Assembly: GCA_004173185.1 (NCBI GenBank) | Contig: SEFZ01000030.1 | Span: 40,366-104,365, forward strand | Origin: Sphingomonadales bacterium | GTDB lineage: Bacteria > Pseudomonadota > Alphaproteobacteria > Sphingomonadales > Sphingomonadaceae | Length of the DNA stretch: 64,000 bases | Reading direction: 5' to 3' | Shown: piece by piece, positions 1 through 8,382 of the stretch | Layout: each line of letters opens with the position of its first letter | Numbering within the stretch: position 1 is the first letter of the stretch | Position numbers and translations under genes: made by a program | The notes under the pieces: model-generated | What the model saw: only the letters and a program-made list of their open reading frames with translations | Told to the model about the DNA's origin: nothing | Database searches by the model: none

Positions 1-7
1 GGATCCA

Positions 8-184
8 TCATAGAAAATACACCAATACAGCAATGATCGCAGCGATGACCGCGATGCCCGCGAGACCGATCATCCGTTCACGCGGGCGATAGATGAAGAG
101 CAACAGATAATAGATTGCTGGCCCAAGCACGCTGGAAACCGCGCCCAGCGCGTTGGCGATGATTCCTCCGAACCGGCTGGCCAT
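8..184 (-). CDS. small two-helix membrane protein, unknown function
   Basis: This 58-residue frame starts with ATG and ends with TGA at the very edge of the window. Its ATG shares one base with the stop of the upstream dehydratase (TGATG), so the two are probably translated as a coupled pair. The product is almost entirely hydrophobic. A first membrane segment covers about residues 12-30, a short basic loop with YRPRER follows, and a second segment runs from about residue 37 to the C-terminus (ending LVYFL). No catalytic motif is visible and I do not recognise the family. The overlap with a convincing gene and the clean membrane pattern make a real gene likely; the role is unknown. Confidence 0.6.
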   Translation of the reverse strand: MASRFGGIIANALGAVSSVLGPAIYYLLLFIYRPRERMIGLAGIAVIAAIIAVLVYFL

Positions 185-1152
185 CAATCGTCTCCGCTCA
201 GCACTGCGGCATAGGCCGCAGGATCGGCATTGCCGCCCGACAGGATCACCAGCAGCCCGGGTTTCAACTCGACCTTGCCCGCAAGCACCGCCGCGAGCGC
301 CACCGCGCCGCCGGGTTCGACCACCACGCGCAATTTCGCCGCTGCCCAGCGCTGCGCCGCACGAACCTCGGCCTCGCTCACCCGCACCCCCTGCGCGCCC
401 CGGCGGGAGAGCACGTCGAACGTCAGCGGCGAAGCCTCCAGCGTCTGCAATGCGTCACAGGCAGTCTTGGGCGGGTTCGGCCCAACCGATTCGATCCAGC
501 CATTCTCCAGGCTCCGACACATATCGTCCCAGCCCTCGGGCTCCACGATCGTCACCTCGGCGTCTGGCAGCGCCAATGCCAGCCCCGCTGCCAGCCCGCC
601 GCCGCCGCAAGGCGAGACGACGTGCGAGGGATCGGGCAGTCGTGCCTCGATCATCTGGGTCATCGCTTCGATGCCTGCGCTCCCCTGCCCCTCGATGATC
701 CAGGGATCGTCGAACGACGGCACCAGCGCCGCGCCGCGCGCATGCGCCAGATGCGCCGCGATCTTCTGCCGGTTCTCGGTCATACGGTCGTACGAGACCA
801 CTTCGGCCCCCATCGCCATCGTCGAATCGCGTTTCACCCGGGGCGCATCGGACGGCATCACGATCACTGCGGGAATGCCAAGGCGCTTCGCGGCCCAGGC
901 GACGCCCTGCGCGTGATTTCCCGACGAAAAAGCGACCACGCCCTTCTCGCGCGACACCGGGTCCAATGCAGTGAGCCGATGCCATGCGCCGCGAATTTTA
1001 AACGCGCCGATCGGCTGCAAACACTCTGCCTTGAAGGAAACGGGCACCCCGCGAATTTCCACTGTAAACAGAGGCGTTTGCGGCAAAATCGCCGCAATTT
1101 TCGCCGCCGCATCGCGGACCCCGGCTCGGGTAGGCTGTCGCACAATCGTCAC
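184..1152 (-). CDS. threonine/serine dehydratase-like PLP enzyme
   Basis: Fold-type II PLP enzyme of 322 aa, probably deaminating L-threonine or L-serine to the 2-oxo acid and ammonia. The Schiff-base lysine is in GAFKIRGA (about K52). The substrate loop SSGNHAQG lies near residues 76-83, and the phosphate-binding glycine loop CGGGGLAAG near 182-190. It is single-domain length, without the C-terminal ACT regulatory domains of biosynthetic IlvA, so a catabolic dehydratase or serine/threonine racemase-like role is more likely than isoleucine synthesis. It is followed by a coupled small membrane protein and diverges from the ornithine decarboxylase-like gene. The family is clear; the exact substrate is not. 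Confidence 0.85.
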   Translation of the reverse strand: MTIVRQPTRAGVRDAAAKIAAILPQTPLFTVEIRGVPVSFKAECLQPIGAFKIRGAWHRLTALDPVSREKGVVAFSSGNHAQGVAWAAKRLGIPAVIVMPSDAPRVKRDSTMAMGAEVVSYDRMTENRQKIAAHLAHARGAALVPSFDDPWIIEGQGSAGIEAMTQMIEARLPDPSHVVSPCGGGGLAAGLALALPDAEVTIVEPEGWDDMCRSLENGWIESVGPNPPKTACDALQTLEASPLTFDVLSRRGAQGVRVSEAEVRAAQRWAAAKLRVVVEPGGAVALAAVLAGKVELKPGLLVILSGGNADPAAYAAVLSGDD

Positions 1153-1190
1153 AGTTCATCCCCGCTCACGAAAACCAATCATCGAATCAC

Positions 1191-1219
1191 TTTACACGCA
1201 GACTCACTGATCCTACATG
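1191..1219 (+). promoter_or_regulatory. candidate sigma70-type promoter for the decarboxylase gene
   Basis: TTTACA (1191-1196) and TACATG (1214-1219) are separated by 17 bp in the divergent spacer upstream of the decarboxylase. The -35 match is good and the -10 match weak. This is pattern recognition only. Confidence 0.3.
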
Positions 1220-1303
1220 CGCCTTCCGCTGCCCCATGGGACTTCCAACCGCAAGGCAGTGTTTTTTCTACCGTTGGCGAGAGCCACTTGGAGGTCCCTT
1301 GAA

Positions 1304-2530
1304 TTGCACCAGCATCCTATTGCGCTGGGGCTAGCTGCCCCCACGATCTCCGGTACAGTCGCCGGAGTCGAAATCGCCAAGCAGGGTCCGGTTCAGCCGG
1401 TAACTCTCGTCCGCCCGCACGCAGCGTCGCGCGCGGCCCGCTTCTTCGTGGAGAAGTTCCCGGGCCGCTCGATGTACGCCGTGAAGGCGAATCCGAGTCC
1501 CGAGCTGCTCCAGATTCTCTGGGATAGCGGCGTCACGCATTATGACGTGGCCTCGATCGCCGAGGTTCGTCTGGTGTCGCGCACCTTGCCCGAAGCAACC
1601 CTGTGTTTCATGCACCCGGTCAAGGCCGAGGAAGCGATCCATCAGGCGTATTTCGAGCACGGCGTCCGCGTGTTCAGCCTCGACAGCATGGAAGAGCTGG
1701 AGAAGATCGTCAGCGCCACCCGTGGTGCCGAAGACCTCACTTTGTGCGTCCGCATCCGTGTCTCGTCGGATCATTCGAAGCTCAGCCTTGCCTCGAAGTT
1801 CGGCGTTGCGCCGGGTGAGACCAAGGATCTGCTGATGGCCGCCCGCCAGGCAGCCGATGCCCTCGGCATCTGTTTCCATGTCGGCAGCCAGGCGATGGCG
1901 CCGGAAGCCTATTCGAACGCGATGGAGCGCGTTCGTGCGGCGATCGTCGAAGCGGCGGTTACCGTCGATGTCGTCGATGTCGGTGGCGGCTTCCCGTCGA
2001 CCTATCCGGGCATGGAGCCTCCGCCGCTCGAGCTGTATTTCGATACGATCCACCGCGCGTTCGAGAGCCTGCCGATCAGCTATTCGGCAGAACTCTGGGC
2101 CGAGCCGGGCCGTGCGCTCTGCGCCGAATATAGCTCGATCATCGTCCGTGTTGAAAAGCGCCGTGGCGACGAGCTGTACATCAACGATGGCGCTTACGGG
2201 GCTCTCTTCGATGCGGCGCATATCGGCTGGCGCTTCCCGGTCCGCTTGTTGCGTGAGCCGGAATCGAACACGCGCGACATGGAGTTCAGCTTCTACGGCC
2301 CGACCTGCGACGATCTCGATCACATGGCCGGTCCGTTCGCGCTTCCCGCGGACACCCGCGCTGGCGATTATATCGAAATCGGCATGCTCGGTGCCTATGG
2401 CTCGGCAATGCGGACCGCGTTCAACGGCTTCGGCTCGGACGAGACTGTTGTCGTCGATGATGAACCGATGGCCTCGCTCTATCTGCCGATGGCGGAACAG
2501 GCGCGGTCCTCGAACGTCGTAAAGCTGTAA
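1304..2530 (+). CDS. type III PLP-dependent ornithine/lysine decarboxylase-like protein
   Basis: Alanine-racemase-fold (type III) decarboxylase of 408 aa, expected to convert ornithine to putrescine, with lysine or arginine as alternative substrates. The PLP lysine is in MYAVKANPSP (about K61). HVGSQ (about 192-196) and DVGGGFP (about 226-232) are the usual cofactor loops. GPTCDDLD (cysteine about 335) matches the catalytic cysteine segment of ornithine decarboxylases. I place the start at TTG 1304 because GGAGG lies 9 bases upstream; an ATG at 1217 in the same frame would add 29 residues that do not look like the family. A hairpin and then a deoxyhypusine-synthase-like gene follow, which suggests a polyamine pathway. 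The family is certain, the substrate inferred. Confidence 0.88.
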   Translation: MHQHPIALGLAAPTISGTVAGVEIAKQGPVQPVTLVRPHAASRAARFFVEKFPGRSMYAVKANPSPELLQILWDSGVTHYDVASIAEVRLVSRTLPEATLCFMHPVKAEEAIHQAYFEHGVRVFSLDSMEELEKIVSATRGAEDLTLCVRIRVSSDHSKLSLASKFGVAPGETKDLLMAARQAADALGICFHVGSQAMAPEAYSNAMERVRAAIVEAAVTVDVVDVGGGFPSTYPGMEPPPLELYFDTIHRAFESLPISYSAELWAEPGRALCAEYSSIIVRVEKRRGDELYINDGAYGALFDAAHIGWRFPVRLLREPESNTRDMEFSFYGPTCDDLDHMAGPFALPADTRAGDYIEIGMLGAYGSAMRTAFNGFGSDETVVVDDEPMASLYLPMAEQARSSNVVKL

Positions 2531-2555
2531 CGACCACGTCCTAGCGAAATTGGGC

Positions 2556-2582
2556 GGCGGGTGCTTCGGCACCCGCCCCTTT
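2556..2582 (+). terminator. hairpin between decarboxylase and DHS-like gene
   Basis: Nine-base arms GGCGGGTGC (2556-2564) and GCACCCGCC (2569-2577) close a TTCG tetraloop and are followed by CCTTTA. The U-tract is short, so this may be a partial terminator or attenuator setting the ratio of the two polyamine enzymes. Confidence 0.55.
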
Positions 2583-2634
2583 ACGGGTTTCCGCGTCCCC
2601 TAATGACGACGGCACTGCGAAAATGGGGATTCCC

Positions 2635-3717
2635 ATGACCGACACCACACTCAACAAGCAGGCAGGCGCCAACGCGCCGATCAACGACAACCGCAAGGCG
2701 GAGCTGCTTTCGAAGCAGGTCAAACATATCGACATCACGTCGTTCGATGCGCGGCCGATCGTCGATGCAATGGCAGACATGAGCTTCACCAGCCGTGACC
2801 TTGGCCGCGCTACCAAGATCTATAACGAGATGCTGGCCGACAAGGACTGCACCGTCTGCCTCGTGATCGCAGGCTCGACTTCGGCCGGCGGCTGCATGGA
2901 TCTCTATGCCGAGCTGATCCGCAACAACATGGTCGATCTCGTCGTCGCCACCGGCGCGACCATCGTCGACATGGATTTCTTCGAGGGCCTTGGTCACAAG
3001 CATTATCAGGCGCTTGAGATCCCCGACGATGACACGCTGCGCTCGCTTTACATCGATCGCATCTATGACACTTATATCGATGAGGAAGCGCTCCAGAACG
3101 TCGATCACACGATCTTCGAGATCGCCGAGACGTTGGAAGCCAAGCCCTATTCGTCGCGCGCCTTCATCCGCGAGATGGGCAAGTACCTCGTCGAGCATGG
3201 CAAGAAGGACAACAGCCTCGTCAAGCTCGCATACGAGCATGACGTGCCGATCTTCTGCCCGGCATTCGTCGACTCGTCGGCAGGTTTCGGCCTGGTCAAG
3301 CATCAGGTCGATCGCGCCAAGGCGGGCAAGCCCTACATGGTGCTCGACGCAATTGCGGACTTCCGCGAGCTCACCGAAATCAAGATCGCAGCCGGCACCA
3401 CGGGCCTGCTGATGATCGGCGGCGGCGTGCCGAAGAACTTCATCCAGGACACCGTCGTCTGCGCCGAAATCCTCGGCCACGATGACGTCGAAGTGCATAA
3501 GTACGCCGTGCAGATCACGGTCGCAGACGTGCGCGACGGCGCCTGCTCGTCCTCGACGCTGCAGGAGGCGGCATCGTGGGGCAAGGTCAACACCGGCATC
3601 GAGCAGATGGTCTTCGCCGAAGCTGGCTCGGTCATGCCGCTGCTGGCATCGGACGCCTATCATCGCGGCCATTGGAAGGATCGCGCCAAGCGCGGCTGGG
3701 CGAAGCTCTTCGCCTGA
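2635..3717 (+). CDS. deoxyhypusine synthase-like polyamine synthase
   Basis: Member of the deoxyhypusine synthase (DHS) family, 360 aa from ATG 2635 (GGGGA five bases upstream; ATG 2623 would add four residues). DHS enzymes use NAD+ to transfer an aminobutyl group through a lysine imine. That lysine is kept in AASWGKVN (about K317), followed by the family-typical FAEAGSVMPLL. The nucleotide-binding GSTSAGG is present near residues 81-87. Most bacteria lack the eukaryotic substrate eIF5A, and bacterial relatives act on free diamines. Next to a putrescine-forming decarboxylase, the likely product is sym-homospermidine, a classical polyamine marker of Sphingomonas; the guanidino analogue made from agmatine is an alternative. 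The strong downstream terminator ends the unit. Confidence 0.85.
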   Translation: MTDTTLNKQAGANAPINDNRKAELLSKQVKHIDITSFDARPIVDAMADMSFTSRDLGRATKIYNEMLADKDCTVCLVIAGSTSAGGCMDLYAELIRNNMVDLVVATGATIVDMDFFEGLGHKHYQALEIPDDDTLRSLYIDRIYDTYIDEEALQNVDHTIFEIAETLEAKPYSSRAFIREMGKYLVEHGKKDNSLVKLAYEHDVPIFCPAFVDSSAGFGLVKHQVDRAKAGKPYMVLDAIADFRELTEIKIAAGTTGLLMIGGGVPKNFIQDTVVCAEILGHDDVEVHKYAVQITVADVRDGACSSSTLQEAASWGKVNTGIEQMVFAEAGSVMPLLASDAYHRGHWKDRAKRGWAKLFA

Positions 3718-3726
3718 CACGATCAA

Positions 3727-3752
3727 GGGCCGGCGGAAACGCCGGCCCTTTT
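3727..3752 (+). terminator. rho-independent terminator
   Basis: A perfect nine-base stem GGGCCGGCG / CGCCGGCCC closes a GAAA tetraloop and is followed by TTTT. It lies ten bases after the DHS-like stop codon. Confidence 0.9.
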
Positions 3753-3827
3753 CCGTTGTGCGCTGCGGTTGCAGCAATCTGCGGGCATCAAACGGGTTGC
3801 AGGAATGCGGAAACTTGAAAGTTTCGC

Positions 3828-4406
3828 ATGCCTCGTCTTACCGATGCCACTGCTGCCAAACGCCGTGCCCATATCATCGGCGCAGCAATTGCCTGCTTCT
3901 TCGAGCGGGGCTTCGCGACCACCTCGGTCGATGATGTCTGCACCCAGGCAGCGGTAAGCAAGGGTGCATTCTACAGCCACTTCCCGAGCAAAGAGGCGCT
4001 GATCCACGCCACCGCAGACCTGCTCACCACCGAACTGGGCCAGGTCGATTCAACCAGCGTCGATGCGCTCGCCGATTCGATTTTCTTTCAGCGCATCGCC
4101 CCCGCACTCACCGAAGCGAACAGCCGCTTTGGCCTGGAGATGTTGGCCGCGAGCATTTCGGATGCGGGGTTGCGCGATCGGGTGATCGCCAATCTGGAAA
4201 GAGTCCGCGCCGCCGTCGAGCGCGCGATCGCCGATCTTTCCGCCGCCGGGCTAACGCGCCCCGATTGCGACCCGCGTCAGGCGGCCTCGGCGATCCAATG
4301 CTATTTGCTCGGCACGCTCACTAGCAACGCGATCTGGCGACCCGAAGCTGCCGACGAGGTACGCGATGCCCTGCGCGCCCTCGTCCGCGGAATGATCGCG
4401 CCCTAA
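3828..4406 (+). CDS. TetR/AcrR family transcriptional regulator
   Basis: A 192-residue one-component repressor. The N-terminal helix-turn-helix shows the TetR pattern: IIGAAIACFFERGFATTSV, then DVCTQAAVSKGAFYSHF with the typical G-x-hydrophobic-Y-x-H-F ending, then SKEALIHA. The C-terminal 130 residues are an alpha-helical ligand domain with no recognisable ligand signature. Its target cannot be read from context: it stands alone between a terminator and the convergent chemoreceptor gene. Confidence 0.88.
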   Translation: MPRLTDATAAKRRAHIIGAAIACFFERGFATTSVDDVCTQAAVSKGAFYSHFPSKEALIHATADLLTTELGQVDSTSVDALADSIFFQRIAPALTEANSRFGLEMLAASISDAGLRDRVIANLERVRAAVERAIADLSAAGLTRPDCDPRQAASAIQCYLLGTLTSNAIWRPEAADEVRDALRALVRGMIAP

Positions 4407-4457
4407 CGCGCCGAATGGCGAAACAATGCGCCGGGTAGCGGCCAGACACCGCTGAGA

Positions 4458-5759
4458 CTAGGCCGCCGCCACCAGCTGCACGAACGCATCGGCGCGCTCG
4501 TGCAGCCGCGTCGCCGAACCCGAAAGCGCGCGCGACAAATCCTCGAGCGCTTCCGCCTGCCCACCCAGCGCACCGGCCCCTTCGCTGATCTGGCTTGCGC
4601 GGCTGCAAATGTCGTCACCCGCGCTCACCGATTGCTCGACATTGGCGGCGATGGTGTGCGTCGCGTCGCGCTGGCGCTCCACCGCAAGGTCGATCGAAGT
4701 CGAGATCGCTGCAATCGCGGCAATCGCCTCCTCGATATGGACATGGCCGAGTACCACCGAATCGAGCGTCGAATGGATCGAGTCGACATGCCCGGCAATC
4801 TGCCCCGCCGCGACGCTGGTCTGTTGGGCCAGCGCTTTCACTTCCTGCGCCACAACGCCAAAGCCCGCCCCCGCCGTGCCGGCGCGCGCCGCCTCGATGC
4901 TGGCATTGAGCGCGAGCAAATTCGTCTTGCCCGCAATCTCTTCGATCAATGCGAGCATCTGGTCGATCGCGCGGGTGCGCTGGTCGAGCATTTCGACGCG
5001 TTCGCGCGCTTCATTCACGCGGTTTTGCGCATGGATCCGCCGCTCGCGCGCCTCGCTCGATTCGCGCGCAATCTGCTCGGCTGAGTCCGCCAGATTCCTG
5101 CCACGCGCGGCGATCTCGCCAAGTGCATAGACCGTCTGCCCCGCTGCGGCCGCCACTGAATTCGAATCCGCCCGCGTCGTAGCAGCGCTTTCGGCGAGCC
5201 CATGCGACAGCGCCTGCACGCGCCCGGCGGCCTGTACGAGCACCGCGGCGAGACCGCTTACTTCCTGCGTAAAATTGCGCCCCGCCGTGCCCACGGCTTC
5301 TGCGCGCACCGCGCGGGTCTGCGCGATCTCTACTTCGCGCTTGGCGGCCAGCCGCACGAAATCGCGATTGTCGAGCGTGCGGTGGAAGCGCCCATCGCGC
5401 GTCAGGATCAGGCCCTCAACGTCCGTTGCCGCATGCACGTCAAGCAATTCGCTGAGCGGGCGTTCCATATCCTCAACCGGACAAGCCCGGACCACCCCCT
5501 CCAGCGATCCGCCAAAGCTCGGATTGCACATCAGCGCATGCCCATACGGATTGAACAGGATGAAACGGATATCGATTTCCTGGATCGCCCCGATCGGGCG
5601 CCGCTCCGCATCGACTACGGCGAGCAGCCGCAGGTCCGGGCTGGCGCGGAAGATGTCGATCACCTCCGCCAATCGTGCAGTCTGCTCCACGCAGGCCTCG
5701 TTCATGCCTTGCCTTCCGCTCGAGTTCGGGAAACGCAAACTTACCGGGTCGAAAACCAT
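4458..5759 (-). CDS. soluble methyl-accepting chemotaxis-like protein with CBS-type sensor
   Basis: A 433-residue receptor with no transmembrane helix, so it is cytoplasmic. Residues about 20-150 look like a CBS-pair sensor (LRLLAVVDAERRPIGAI, then FNPYGHALM; a second unit contains GLILTRDGRFHRTL). The C-terminal half is a long coiled coil with the MCP signalling tip: EIAGKTNLLALNASIEAARA, then GFGVVAQEVKALAQQT. Met19 (ATG at 5705), preceded by GGAAGG, is an alternative start. No che or fla genes are nearby, so its partner kinase is elsewhere. CBS domains often bind adenosine nucleotides, but the ligand is unknown. Confidence 0.85.
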   Translation of the reverse strand: MVFDPVSLRFPNSSGRQGMNEACVEQTARLAEVIDIFRASPDLRLLAVVDAERRPIGAIQEIDIRFILFNPYGHALMCNPSFGGSLEGVVRACPVEDMERPLSELLDVHAATDVEGLILTRDGRFHRTLDNRDFVRLAAKREVEIAQTRAVRAEAVGTAGRNFTQEVSGLAAVLVQAAGRVQALSHGLAESAATTRADSNSVAAAAGQTVYALGEIAARGRNLADSAEQIARESSEARERRIHAQNRVNEARERVEMLDQRTRAIDQMLALIEEIAGKTNLLALNASIEAARAGTAGAGFGVVAQEVKALAQQTSVAAGQIAGHVDSIHSTLDSVVLGHVHIEEAIAAIAAISTSIDLAVERQRDATHTIAANVEQSVSAGDDICSRASQISEGAGALGGQAEALEDLSRALSGSATRLHERADAFVQLVAAA

Positions 5760-5906
5760 GTGCGTGACCTAAGGAGCCGTTGGTAAATGCGGGGTTAGGG
5801 TTTGGTGACAGTATGATGACGAAACGAAATTTATTGCCGCGCCACTTCCGTTGCATTTCGGAACTTATTGCTGCAGCTTTCCTGCGCAAATTGGAGGGGA
5901 AAGCCG

Positions 5907-6374
5907 ATGCACAGCCAAATCCTGTCGCCCGTGGTGGCTCTGATCGCCTGGACGTTGCTCATGCTGGTGTGGACGATGATCGTCCGCATCCCGGCGATGA
6001 AGAAAGCCGGGATCGACCTCAAGCTGGCGCGCGGCGGACGGCCCGGCGGGCTGGATGGTGTGATCGACGAAAAGGCGCAGTGGCCCGCGCATAATTACAT
6101 CCACCTGATGGAGCAGCCGACCCTGTTCTATGCGGTGTGCTTCGCGCTCGCGCTGCTCGGGCAAGGCGATGGCATCAACGCTGGCTTTGCCTGGGCATAT
6201 GTCGGCATACGCATCGTCCACAGCATCGTGCAGGCGACCTTCAACAAGATATCGATCCGCTTCGCCTTGTTCATGCTCTCGACGCTGGTGCTGGTCGGAC
6301 TGACGCTGCACGCGGGCATGGCGATCTTGCACGATAAGCCCGAGCCGATCACGACGGTCGCAGGCCCGCTCTAG
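5907..6374 (+). CDS. MAPEG family membrane protein
   Basis: Integral membrane protein of 155 aa with four predicted helices: about residues 8-27, 65-85, 92-112 and 118-140. It resembles the MAPEG family (membrane-associated proteins in eicosanoid and glutathione metabolism), with the conserved mid-section HNYIHLMEQPTLFYAVCF and the arginine-containing helix VGIRIVHSIVQ. I chose ATG 5907 because GGAGGGG lies seven bases upstream; an earlier in-frame ATG at 5868 lacks a ribosome site. Bacterial members are poorly characterised; some have glutathione transferase or peroxidase activity. It is convergent with the amidotransferase gene, overlapping it by four bases. Confidence 0.82.
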   Translation: MHSQILSPVVALIAWTLLMLVWTMIVRIPAMKKAGIDLKLARGGRPGGLDGVIDEKAQWPAHNYIHLMEQPTLFYAVCFALALLGQGDGINAGFAWAYVGIRIVHSIVQATFNKISIRFALFMLSTLVLVGLTLHAGMAILHDKPEPITTVAGPL

Positions 6375-8263
6375 GCGAACAGCCGCGCCAAGCTCCGCTC
6401 GAGCATCAGCAACTGCCACAAGGTCCGGCCATGCTCGGCCCGGCCGGACTTGTGATCCGCAGCGAGCTTCTCGATCACCGACAGATCGAACCATCCGGTC
6501 GAGGCCAGCAGCTTAGACTTGCCAAGCGCCGCCGCATCCTCGGCCAGCGCCTTGCGAAACCATGCGCTGATCGGCGTTACGAACCCCATCTTCGGCCGAT
6601 ACAGGATCTCGCTCGGCAGATATGGCTCCAGCGCCTTCTTCATCAGCCATTTGCCCTGCCCCGCCTTGATCCGCAGTTCCGGTGGCAAGGTCGCGGCGAA
6701 TTGCACCAGCCGGTAATCGAGCAACGGTTCGCGCGCCTCAAGGCCCACTGCCATGCTGGTGCGGTCCACCTTGGTGAGAATATCGCCCGGCAGCCAATGC
6801 TGGATATCGGCATATTGTGCCCGATCGAGGCCATCACGGGCAGGCGCGCGCTTCATCGCATCGGTATAGCGCTGCTCGGCGACATGCCCGCCCAGCGCCT
6901 TCTTCGCTGCGTCGCTATAGAGTTGCTGGCGAAGCTCCGGTCCCGTCACACCCACGGCCTTGGGATAAGCAAATTCGCCTTTCTCGGCGAGCGCGAGGAA
7001 GGTCGTCTTCGCGCGAAACATCCGCGGTGCCCAATCGGCCTTGGGATAAATCCGCCCCAGCGTGCCAAACACCTTTGTGCGCATGTCCTCGGAGAACATG
7101 TCACGGATGCGCTCTTCGCCCGCGAAGAATTTATAGCGGCGATACCCGGCAAACGCCTCGTCCGCGCCGTCGCCGGACAAGGCAACTGTCACCTTCTCAC
7201 GCGCCAGTTCGCACACCCGATAGGTCGGCAGCGCAGAGGCATCGGCAAAGGGCTCATCGAACGCGGTGACCAGCGTATCGATCAGCGCATAATCATCCGC
7301 CGCAACGGTTCGCGACCGATGCGAGGTCGCAAATCGGTCCGCGATAAGCTTCGCATGCGAACTCTCGTCATAGCCCGCTTCGTCAAAGCCGATCGTGCAG
7401 GTCTTCACCGCCGCCTTGCTCGCCTCTGCCATCAGCGCGACCACCGCCGAACTATCGACGCCGCCCGAAAGGAACGCGCCCAGCGGCACGTCCGCGATCA
7501 TCCGCGCGCGCACTGCCTCCCGCATAAGCTCGATCAGCTCGGCCTCGAGATCCTTCTGCTTGCCCGTCGCGCGCCTCGAGAAATCCACGTCGAACCAGCG
7601 AACCGGCTCGGGAACCGGCTTGCCGCGCTCGAGCAGCAGAAAATGCCCGGCAGGCAGCTTCTTCACGCCCTGCAGCATCGAAGCATCGTCGGGCACGTAG
7701 CCCAGCCCCATATAATCCTCGACGGCCCGGAAATCGGGCGAACGCCGGAACAGCGGATGCGCCAGCAACCCCTTAAGCTCGGAAGCAAACGCCACCGCCC
7801 CGTCCGACAATTCGGCGTAATGGAGCGGCTTCACGCCGAACCGGTCACGCGCGAGGAAAAGGCTGCGCTTGTCGGCGTCATATAATGCGAAGGCGAACAT
7901 GCCGTTGAGCCGGTCGAGCATCGACGGGCCCCATGCCCGCCAGCCATGCAGCAGCACTTCGGTATCGCTATCGGTCAGGAACCGCGCGCCCAGCTTTTCC
8001 AGCTCGGCGCGGACCTCCTGAAAATTATAGATTTCGCCATTGTAGGTAACGACCACACCTTGATCGGACGTCGCCATCGGCTGCACGCCGCCCTCAAGAT
8101 CGATGATCGCAAGGCGCCGATGGCCCAGCCCAACGCCCGCAGTCGTCCACACGCCCGATCCATCGGGGCCGCGATGCGTCAGCGCGTCGCTCATCTGGAC
8201 AATGCGCGCCGGATCCACCGGGCGCGCCATGGCGGGATAATAGAGACCGGCTATGCCGCACAT
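6371..8263 (-). CDS. XrtA-associated asparagine synthase-like amidotransferase
   Basis: Glutamine-dependent amidotransferase of 630 aa in the AsnB family. Met is removed to expose Cys2 (MCGIAGLYYP), the glutaminase nucleophile, which fixes the start at 8263. The N-terminal Ntn domain has RGPDGSG, YNGEIYN and the D-RFGVKPL segment. The C-terminal synthetase domain has the PP-loop SGGVDSS (about 266-272) for ATP. Its position at the end of the exosortase operon matches the amidotransferase recurrently linked to exosortase A. It probably amidates a carboxyl group on a polymer sugar or precursor rather than free aspartate; that is inference. A palindromic repeat separates it from exosortase. Confidence 0.9.
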   Translation of the reverse strand: MCGIAGLYYPAMARPVDPARIVQMSDALTHRGPDGSGVWTTAGVGLGHRRLAIIDLEGGVQPMATSDQGVVVTYNGEIYNFQEVRAELEKLGARFLTDSDTEVLLHGWRAWGPSMLDRLNGMFAFALYDADKRSLFLARDRFGVKPLHYAELSDGAVAFASELKGLLAHPLFRRSPDFRAVEDYMGLGYVPDDASMLQGVKKLPAGHFLLLERGKPVPEPVRWFDVDFSRRATGKQKDLEAELIELMREAVRARMIADVPLGAFLSGGVDSSAVVALMAEASKAAVKTCTIGFDEAGYDESSHAKLIADRFATSHRSRTVAADDYALIDTLVTAFDEPFADASALPTYRVCELAREKVTVALSGDGADEAFAGYRRYKFFAGEERIRDMFSEDMRTKVFGTLGRIYPKADWAPRMFRAKTTFLALAEKGEFAYPKAVGVTGPELRQQLYSDAAKKALGGHVAEQRYTDAMKRAPARDGLDRAQYADIQHWLPGDILTKVDRTSMAVGLEAREPLLDYRLVQFAATLPPELRIKAGQGKWLMKKALEPYLPSEILYRPKMGFVTPISAWFRKALAEDAAALGKSKLLASTGWFDLSVIEKLAADHKSGRAEHGRTLWQLLMLERSLARLFA

Positions 8264-8288
8264 GTATCGGATGTTCCCCACCAAGATC

Positions 8289-8368
8289 GTCACCCCGGCA
8301 AAAGCCGGGACCCAGAGCCGCGAACGGCACCGCCTGTAACCCTGGGTCCCGGCTTTCGCCGGGATGAC
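8289..8368. repeat. intergenic imperfect palindrome (REP/BIME-like)
   Basis: The arms 8289-8315 and 8342-8368 are near-perfect inverted copies of a unit containing CCCGGC-AAAGCCGGGA-CCAG. It fills the spacer between exosortase and amidotransferase. The same unit recurs at 56606-56684. It can fold into a long hairpin in RNA. Confidence 0.75.
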
Positions 8369-8382
8369 GCCGAGTTACAAGT

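Noticed and set aside
1..6. GGATCC at the window start as a cloning boundary
   Set aside because: A single six-base site at an arbitrary window edge is not evidence of a construct.
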